Source: Kushneria sinocarnis
Lineage (GTDB): Bacteria > Pseudomonadota > Gammaproteobacteria > Pseudomonadales > Halomonadaceae
Length of the DNA stretch: 52,518 nt
NCBI RefSeq assembly: GCF_003633775.1
Contig: NZ_RBIN01000012.1
Location: 1-52,518 of the forward strand
Reading direction: 5' to 3'
Below are positions 46,085 through 52,518 of the stretch, piece by piece. The notes under the pieces were generated by a model that was given only the letters and a program-made list of their open reading frames with translations, made no database searches and was not told the origin of the DNA. Every line of letters starts with the position of its first letter. Position 1 is the stretch's first letter. The position numbers and the translations under genes were made by a program.

Positions 46085-47347
46085 CTACAGCGCCCCGTCG
46101 GCGACCGCTCGCGCCATGGTGGGCGCCAGCGGCAGGCGGGGCAGCAGCGTGGCCTGAAAGGCGTGATAGAGATCGGGCTTGCCGGACCAGAGCTGGCTGG
46201 AGGGGCGGTTGTGCGCATCCAGCTCGTGCCACCAGCTGCCGCGCTCGCGGTCGATCAGAAAGCGGTCGATATAGTCCCAGAAGCGTCGATACCAGATCTC
46301 ATAGCCGCTGTGTCCGGTGCGCTGATAAAGCGCGGCCGCCGCACTGGCGGCTTCCGCCACCGGCCAATGCAGGCGCTCGCGCACCAGGGGCTGGTTCTCC
46401 CAGTCATGGGTGTAGATCAGCCCCGGTTCACCATCGGCGGCCCAGCCCAGTTCGGTGGCACGCCGGAACAGCCCCTGGGCATCTTCCAGCAGCCAGCCCG
46501 GTGCCGTCTCGCCGTGGCTCAGTAGTCCGGCTTCCAGGTGCAGCAGCAGCCGGGCCCACTCGAAGCTGTGCCCCGGGGTCGCGCCATAGGGGCGAAACGG
46601 GTCCTTCGGCGAGTCCGCATTGTAGTCGCGCCATTCGTGCCAGTTTTCATCGAAGTGCTCGACCACGCGATAATCGTTGGGCCGCGCATGGTGGTGGATG
46701 ATGTTCTCCACAATGGAGCAGGCACGCTGGCGCCACACCGGCTCGCCCAGCACATCGGCCAGCTGCAGCAGGGCCTCGGTGGCATGCATGTTGCTGTTGC
46801 CGCCACGGTAGGCTTCCTCGTCGCGCCAGTCCCGCGAGAAGCCTTCCCGCAGCCGGCCTTCCGAGTCGGACCAGAAGCGCTGCTCCAGCACCCGGCTGAC
46901 ATCTTGCAGCAGCGGCCCGGCCTCTTCGTTGCCGGACTGCCAGGCGCTGGCCGCGGCCAGCGCCACGAAGGCGTGGATATAGGCCTGCTTGGGTTGCGCC
47001 TCGCCCTCGCGCGGCAGCTCGCTGTACCAGCCGCCAAACTCGCTATCCGCCAGTGGGCCCCGCAGTGCCGCCACGCCATGGGCCACCAGCGGCGCTGTTC
47101 CCGGCGTCCCCCGCATGGCGGCCAGCGCAAAGCAGTGGGTCATGCGCGCCGTGATCATGGTATCGGGGTGGGCATCGGCCGCCAGCCGCCCGTGCTCATC
47201 CAGCGCGGCAAAGCCGCAGTCGGGGTGGCGCGAGGCCCGATAGAAGGCCAGCAGGCGCTGACCCTCGGCTTCCAGCCAGGCATGGTGCGAGGCGCGCTGT
47301 ACCCAGCTGCCGCCGGGCAGGGTCGCGCGTTGAACGCTTTCGGTCAT
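46085..47347 (-). CDS. AGE-family sugar isomerase, YihS-like
   Basis: 420-residue (alpha/alpha)6-barrel enzyme. The start at 47347 (MTESVQRATL) is behind GGAG; the open frame extends 13 residues further. It resembles E. coli YihS (aldose-ketose isomerase of mannose/fructose and sulfoquinovose) through ITARMTHCFALAAMRG, YRGGNSNMHATEALL (active-site His near 190), VEHFDENW, TPGHSFEWARLLLH and GSWWHELD. Which sugar is used cannot be read; mannose to fructose is the most likely default. It stands alone, with no sulfoquinovose pathway genes around it. Confidence 0.85.
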   Translation of the reverse strand: MTESVQRATLPGGSWVQRASHHAWLEAEGQRLLAFYRASRHPDCGFAALDEHGRLAADAHPDTMITARMTHCFALAAMRGTPGTAPLVAHGVAALRGPLADSEFGGWYSELPREGEAQPKQAYIHAFVALAAASAWQSGNEEAGPLLQDVSRVLEQRFWSDSEGRLREGFSRDWRDEEAYRGGNSNMHATEALLQLADVLGEPVWRQRACSIVENIIHHHARPNDYRVVEHFDENWHEWRDYNADSPKDPFRPYGATPGHSFEWARLLLHLEAGLLSHGETAPGWLLEDAQGLFRRATELGWAADGEPGLIYTHDWENQPLVRERLHWPVAEAASAAAALYQRTGHSGYEIWYRRFWDYIDRFLIDRERGSWWHELDAHNRPSSQLWSGKPDLYHAFQATLLPRLPLAPTMARAVADGAL

Positions 47348-47518
47348 GATGAACAGGCTCCGGCAGATCCAGGAGAAATGGCGCATCGGGCCGGCCGCTC
47401 AGGGCAACCGGGAAGAGACAACGGCCGATGGCTCATGCTCCTGAAAATCTAGTATCAGAGGCGCTGTTTTCAAATAACGCCCTGATATGCATGATCATTG
47501 AATATCTGCCGGCAGGGC

Positions 47519-48271
<753 letters not shown>

Positions 48272-48636
48272 GATGCGGCTCTCTTGTGCAGCTCAGGATA
48301 CGGCTTTTTATTGTACGTTATATCATATCATTTATTGCTGCCGGTCAGCCCACCGCCAGGCTTCACTTAAGCGAGCGGCAGAGACATGCCCTCGACCGGT
48401 TTCCCCTCCGTGATCGAGCCGCGCCCTGCCCTCGTTCGGCGCACCGGCGTGCCGCTGATCGACTGCCGACACCTGTTGACTGCTGCCGGGCAAGCGACGC
48501 TTTCTGTCAGCAATCCATCCGAAATACATGACAGCGCCCTTGAGCGATCGCTTTCCAGAAGATTACTTAAAGTAACGGAAGGTTAATATGGGTACGCCAT
48601 GCAGGGGGCAATCACCCATGGAAGGGCATCAATGTC
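48272..48636. other. 365-base region between zinT and the small-gene pair
   Basis: Contains the candidate Zur dyad at its left end. At about 48555-48590, A+T-richer sequence (CAGAAGATTACTTAAAGTAA, with a TTACTT/AAGTAA dyad) precedes the gene at 48637. Open frames here are shadows. Confidence 0.4.
48317..48331 (-). promoter_or_regulatory. Candidate Zur operator upstream of zinT
   Basis: GTTATAT-C-ATATCAT is an imperfect A+T-rich dyad (5 of 7 positions pair) 46 bases upstream of the zinT start, in the position expected for a Zur box (consensus GTTATA-NN-TATAAC type). Confidence 0.4.
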
Positions 48637-48828
48637 ATGAAGGTTCGCTACTACGCAAAAAATACGCGCGGCCCGGCGAAGGGCATTCCGATCGAGACCG
48701 ATCATGCCACCTTTGCCAGCATGCCCGAGCACGGCCAGACCACCTTTCATGGAGAGCTGAGTACTTCCACTTATCGCACCAGCGCTGACGGCAGGGTTGT
48801 CGTTGAAAGACGGGTGAGCAGCGCATAG
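48637..48828 (+). CDS. 63-residue protein of unknown function
   Basis: MKVRYYAKNTRGPAKGIPIE at the start, then a stretch with Thr/Ser and two His residues, ending VVVERRVSSA. Likely a small beta-rich soluble protein. GGAAGGG is about 13 bases upstream. It is 11 bases before the next gene, so the two are probably co-transcribed. No family recognised. Confidence 0.55.
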   Translation: MKVRYYAKNTRGPAKGIPIETDHATFASMPEHGQTTFHGELSTSTYRTSADGRVVVERRVSSA

Positions 48829-48839
48829 AGGATGTTTGC

Positions 48840-49301
48840 ATGAGCCTGAACGGACGCAGTGCTCTGACCCACAACTGGCGCGACGCCAGCGACGGTCTTC
48901 GTCGGGGGCAAATGGATTTGCGGGATGAATTTGTCAAAACCCATCGTACTGCCATACGCCAGCGTGTCGGCCGGGCACTGGCGGCACAGCGGGCGCTATC
49001 CGGTGTTCGGGCGGAATTCTTTGTGCAGGGATTCATGGGGCTTTCCACCCGACAGGGCACCCCGCATCGGATGGGGTGTGAAGCCGAATTCAACGAGGGG
49101 CGCAAGGCCATGACCACCGGGCTGGCCCGGCAGATGGACGGGTTGGCCCATGTCTGGCTGAAGGCCACACCGGCACACATGCAGCAGCTGGATCTGCTCA
49201 CCGCCGAAGAGCTGACCGGTCAGGCAAGCACTGAGGAAGTCCTAGCGCTGGAAGAATGGCTGCAGGGCATGGAGAGCGGCGACGACGCTCTCGGAGAATG
49301 A
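48840..49301 (+). CDS. 153-residue helical protein of unknown function
   Basis: Start at 48840 behind GAGG. Mostly helical, with HNWRDASDGLRRGQMDLRDE and a central FVQGFMGLSTRQGTPHRMGCE segment, ending in an acidic tail (EEWLQGMESGDDALGE). No membrane segment or known motif. It follows the 63-residue gene with an 11-base gap. The composition is ordinary for the genome, so it belongs to the host side of the break at about 49.36 kb. Confidence 0.6.
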   Translation: MSLNGRSALTHNWRDASDGLRRGQMDLRDEFVKTHRTAIRQRVGRALAAQRALSGVRAEFFVQGFMGLSTRQGTPHRMGCEAEFNEGRKAMTTGLARQMDGLAHVWLKATPAHMQQLDLLTAEELTGQASTEEVLALEEWLQGMESGDDALGE

Positions 49302-49601
49302 ATCGGTCGAGAGCAGTGCAGCACGATGCGGGAAGGATCAGGTGGCACCCGCGGCAGGACTATAAAAACGATCTAAGCACATGATTTTAATGAAGTAACG
49401 GGATATGAAAACAGCGGTATATGCCAGTGGGTATGCCATGGGGTGCAATTGGAGGGCCATACCTTTCCCTATACGATAGTTGGCCACAAGGCGGCTTACG
49501 GCCAGAAGCGGCCACTACACGCCTAGCAATAAGGCTGCTAATAGCGCACTCGGCTTATACGTACGCTCCGAATTCTAGTTAGAGCCCCACCAACAAACTA
49601 T
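49302..49601. other. Composition boundary, 300 bases without a gene
   Basis: From about 49360 the sequence turns A+T-rich. It holds short direct repeats (GTATATGCCA / GGGTATGCCA near 49415-49440) and a GGCCAC-flanked segment (49483-49515) with near-inverted repeats. No tRNA, integrase or clear attachment duplication is seen. It marks the junction between the host-like genes and the transferred-looking NTPase gene. Confidence 0.45.
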
Positions 49602-52436
49602 TTAGAATAATTGCTTGCGCCTTCTATTCACCTTGAGCTTCAGTCCTTTCACGAGATAGGTTTTGACAATACCGTGCGTTTTGAGGATATCGAGTAGTGA
49701 CCGATCGGCGGTAGTATCTGGAATCTCAACCTTATGCTGGCCAACTGTCGTTAGCTTGGAATAGTCGCCACCCATTGAGTCGAGAATAGCGAACAATTCC
49801 TCGCGCTCAAGCGATGGAAGGTGTGGCTCAAGCAGTACTATCACATGCGGAGCTCCGGCACCGCCGAGTGCCAACTGCTTTACGACCTCCCGTTCCAGCG
49901 GGAGACCTTTTTGCACCGCAACTCGCGCGATTTGACTCAAGCCAGCGCGGTCAGCTTCCGGGGCGTAGTTGCTAGCCTGTCTTACGATCTCCATCTTGAT
50001 CGCCGGATCGACTTTATCGCTTTTTAGCAGCCTTGCGAGATCCTCTCGCACGAGATCCGGGCTTATATATTCCTTGAATTCACGCGACTCGCGAATGTAT
50101 GCCTCACGGGTCGGCCAGTCCATCTCGCTGAGATGGGCGTAAGATGCAGCCTCATCCTTGATCATCTTGTACTTCAGAAGTAGCGCGAAGAGCTCACCAC
50201 CTTCAGCCGCGACCTCGCTCGACTCAAAGGGATGCGTCAGTTTAAGTCTTGAAGCCAGCTTCGTACGGAGCTTTGCAGGGAGAAGCTCCGCATCTGCCGC
50301 CAAGATCGCTCGCGCGAGTTCCGCCCTCGCTTCATCGTCAGCTTTGTCGGCTCCTGTAATGGCGCTTGCAGAAGTCAGAACTTTGGCTAGGTTTGCGTCA
50401 ATTTCTTCCGAAGTACTGACGTAGCGCTCCACATTCTCAAAAGTTGCAGGGAAGCGTTCATTCTCAGCCAGTTGAGGCCAAGCCTGCGACGAAACTTCGG
50501 CGAGATCATTGACGACACAATTAGGCGATGCGTGTGCAATGACATCCCCAAGCCGATCGGACTCATGCTCGAGGACATCTTCGATCACGGAAATAAAGCG
50601 CTCTGAGCATTCGATGGTCGGCGACACTCCCTCCACTGCTGATATATACGCACTTGGATTATCAAGTATGTAATCGTAAACCGATCGATCAGCAGCCTGA
50701 ATTATGTCCAGTGCCAAGCTCGTCTTGGCGTCGATAGCCACCTCGAGATTTTCGCGTTTGATCTCGTAAAGGCTGCGATCGACGAACGCACGGCGCATGT
50801 TCTCGGTCAGCGGTGCTAGAAGCGGTAACTTAATGCTGGCTTGAGCAAATAGATCGCCAATACGTTCCGCCTGAGTGAGGGGGACAGTATCAGACGTTAG
50901 CGTCGCGAGTTCGGTGTATCGGTTACTCAAATAGCAAGAGACAGCGGAAGAAGTTTGATACGTATCGCTTCCCAAGTGCTTGAGAGCAGCGTCGACAAGT
51001 TCGAGCTGCAGCGCGATATCAACCTCTGCCTGGCTTATGAGATAAATCAGTACTTTTGAGTAAATGGGCGTTAGTAGCGCAATCAGCCTTGTCTGCTGAT
51101 GACCACCATTAAGATAATCCTGCATGAAGCTTGTCTGGCGCTCGCCGAACCCGACGAACGAATGAATCATGATTTCCGCCGCCGCGGCATTGGTCGACAG
51201 TAGATGATCCAGAATGTCGATATTATAGAGCGAAGGCTCTTTCAGAGCATCCTTACCGCGTTCTCGGACAACGTCGTCGACATCACTTGGGTCCAGTTTA
51301 AACTGTGCGTCCATCAGATCGCGCTCGACATGATGGATGATGAAGTTGGTCGCGGCCGAGCTGACGCGGTCGCCGTGGAAAGTAGATGTGTAGAGCGTGA
51401 AGTTTCTATTGATATAGCCAGCACGCACCAACTCGTATGCCAGCCCGGATTTGAGAAGCTTATTGGAAACAGCGGCGAATGAATGCTCCATTTCGTCATG
51501 TTCGACAAGAAAATCGGATCGCTCGATAAGATCTTTCAGATCGGCGCCACGTAGAAATTTGAGGTCCGCGTTTATATCCTCAAGCCGGTCGTTTATCGCT
51601 CGGCGAGCCGCGTCATCCCAACTCTCGGCGTCTAGCGAATCAGAAAGCTCGGCGGCAAGGTGCGCTTTAGTGAAGCTGAGAACTGTACGTCCGCCCAACT
51701 TCCAATCCAATGTCGGGTTGCCATCATTCGAAGTAAATTTTTGCCAAAACTCTGCACTTTGAAGCTCATCCGGTGTCAATAGTTCGCCAGAGAAAACATA
51801 CTGACCATTGTTATTAATATTAATGCAAGCCTCTATTGTTCGCTGCACATGCTTATGGAGGCGTTTGCCAAGTTGTTGGCTACGTATCGCAGCGCCGTCA
51901 ATCCGTAACCGGCTTCTAAGAGCCTCGCGTCTCTCGTCCTGCAACAGTTGTGTGTTATGTCTAATCAACTTACGGCTTACGTCGTAAAGGGTGTCCAAGT
52001 TGCTTTTGCATAAACGGATTGCCTCGAAATCTGTGAGATGCGTGCTCTTATAAAGCATCATTGCGAACAAATCCGTTTCGTTTAGCCTAAGAGGGTTGTC
52101 ATCACTCAAGATGATGCGGTCGCGAAATACAATGAACTCATTGCGGACGTTTTTGAGCAGCCGCATTTCCGGTACATATCCAGTGGCGAGGTCAAGCAGT
52201 TTCTTGTCGACATGATTTTCGAATTGGTCGAGAAGCTGCGTGGCGAGGTTGCGAGCGCTTCGGTGAGTGATGAATGGAACCACTGGAATGACGAGATCAA
52301 AGAACTTTGTCCGGTTCGCACGGACTGTCTCGGATTGGGCGCGGTCCTCGTTTGTATCTAGCCCTTGATCGTACCCACGGTCGCTGTTTTTATAACTAAT
52401 TTGATCGAATATGCTGTCCTTAAGGAAACGCTGCAT
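49602..52436 (-). CDS. YobI-like large P-loop NTPase, 5'-truncated by an IS
   Basis: 944 codons are open from 52436, but codons 1-5 come wholly or partly from the IS end (identity with the left copy stops at 52424), and the frame stays open through the IS to the window edge. Native sequence begins at KDSIFDQISYKN. The segment TKFFDLVIPVVPFITHRSAR (about 44-63) matches the region of YobI-like NTPases that follows the Walker A motif, so the ATP-binding loop and the true N-terminus are missing here. The rest is a long helical, repeat-like C-terminal part with no membrane helix. Base composition is clearly A+T-richer than the host. Such proteins are of unknown function and often lie in accessory regions. 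The product is likely non-functional unless a partial transcript is used. Confidence 0.7.
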   Translation of the reverse strand: MQRFLKDSIFDQISYKNSDRGYDQGLDTNEDRAQSETVRANRTKFFDLVIPVVPFITHRSARNLATQLLDQFENHVDKKLLDLATGYVPEMRLLKNVRNEFIVFRDRIILSDDNPLRLNETDLFAMMLYKSTHLTDFEAIRLCKSNLDTLYDVSRKLIRHNTQLLQDERREALRSRLRIDGAAIRSQQLGKRLHKHVQRTIEACININNNGQYVFSGELLTPDELQSAEFWQKFTSNDGNPTLDWKLGGRTVLSFTKAHLAAELSDSLDAESWDDAARRAINDRLEDINADLKFLRGADLKDLIERSDFLVEHDEMEHSFAAVSNKLLKSGLAYELVRAGYINRNFTLYTSTFHGDRVSSAATNFIIHHVERDLMDAQFKLDPSDVDDVVRERGKDALKEPSLYNIDILDHLLSTNAAAAEIMIHSFVGFGERQTSFMQDYLNGGHQQTRLIALLTPIYSKVLIYLISQAEVDIALQLELVDAALKHLGSDTYQTSSAVSCYLSNRYTELATLTSDTVPLTQAERIGDLFAQASIKLPLLAPLTENMRRAFVDRSLYEIKRENLEVAIDAKTSLALDIIQAADRSVYDYILDNPSAYISAVEGVSPTIECSERFISVIEDVLEHESDRLGDVIAHASPNCVVNDLAEVSSQAWPQLAENERFPATFENVERYVSTSEEIDANLAKVLTSASAITGADKADDEARAELARAILAADAELLPAKLRTKLASRLKLTHPFESSEVAAEGGELFALLLKYKMIKDEAASYAHLSEMDWPTREAYIRESREFKEYISPDLVREDLARLLKSDKVDPAIKMEIVRQASNYAPEADRAGLSQIARVAVQKGLPLEREVVKQLALGGAGAPHVIVLLEPHLPSLEREELFAILDSMGGDYSKLTTVGQHKVEIPDTTADRSLLDILKTHGIVKTYLVKGLKLKVNRRRKQLF

Positions 52437-52518
52437 AAATCCCGCCGCAGCTGCCTGATCGCCATCGGCGGGGTAGAATCTGGCTACCCTGTCACCACCT
52501 GACCGAGCTACCCGATGA
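52424..52518 (+). mobile_element. Right-edge insertion sequence end (partial)
   Basis: Exact reverse complement of bases 1-95; begins GGAAACGCTGCATAAATC at 52424 and runs off the window. It inserts into the YobI-like gene. Target-site duplications cannot be checked because the far flank is outside the window, and the flanks of the two copies differ. Confidence 0.6.

Noticed and set aside
49483-49515. attC/integron-like site
   Set aside because: Half-repeats are only near-inverted, no integrase or cassette nearby.

Overview
The window is a G+C-rich segment of a heterotrophic, facultatively oxygen-limited gammaproteobacterium, most likely a halophile of the Halomonadaceae (Halomonas/Kushneria type). 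The main pointers are an ectoine hydroxylase (ectD), an Anr-type oxygen regulator beside a cytochrome bd operon, and protein sequences that look like this family. No rRNA, tRNA or CRISPR array was found. Both window ends carry the same 95-bp sequence in inverted orientation. It reads as the end of an insertion sequence, so the window is probably a contig bounded by two copies of one IS.

Region by region. 0.2-4.1 kb: anr, then cydA-cydB-cydX (quinol oxidase bd). 4.2-5.8 kb, minus strand: a metallophosphoesterase, an SDR and a DUF3072 protein. 5.95-7.9 kb: an Aquifex-type aconitase, followed by a 64-bp tandem repeat/REP block. 8.3-13.9 kb, minus strand: uronate dehydrogenase, SMP-30 lactonase, IlvD, an FAH-family hydrolase and ectD. 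14.3-17.4 kb: a tightly coupled four-gene cluster (acyl-CoA dehydrogenase-like, PIG-L deacetylase, NodS-like methyltransferase, GT2 glycosyltransferase) whose pathway I cannot name. 17.5-20 kb: NlpC/P60 peptidase, a Crp/Fnr regulator, an aldo/keto reductase. 20.1-23.6 kb: two small unknown proteins, then an AraC regulator divergent from a xylitol-type dehydrogenase. 23.6-24.4 kb: a scar where an SDR remnant runs tail-to-tail into a cyclodeaminase-family gene. 24.6-29.1 kb: a RhtA-like exporter divergent from a cupin regulator, UspA, a second copy of the Crp/Fnr regulator, and small CsbD-like, basic and YozE-like proteins. 29.5-36.4 kb: a drug-type MFS exporter, a YyaL protein with a C-terminal DsbD-like domain, an AKR, a one-pass membrane protein and a quinone-oxidoreductase-like dehydrogenase.

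36.5-40.3 kb is visibly more A+T-rich and holds a two-gene cyclic-di-GMP module: PAS-GGDEF-EAL plus a PilZ protein with a degenerate HD-GYP domain. 40.4-48.3 kb returns to housekeeping and accessory genes: ArsC-like, TspO, a dCache chemoreceptor, LysR divergent from an MFS transporter, a YihS-like sugar isomerase, and ZinT with a hexanucleotide-encoded (Asp-His)n tract.

After two small unknown genes the base composition drops again at about 49.36 kb. The last 3 kb is a large YobI-like P-loop NTPase gene. Its 5' part, which should hold the Walker A motif, is cut off by the right-hand IS copy. The first five codons of the remaining open frame come wholly or partly from the IS.

The strongest candidates for undescribed biology are the 14.3-17.4 kb cluster, the paralogous Crp/Fnr pair with four shared cysteines, the PilZ/HD-GYP fusion, and the IS-truncated NTPase with its transferred-looking surroundings.
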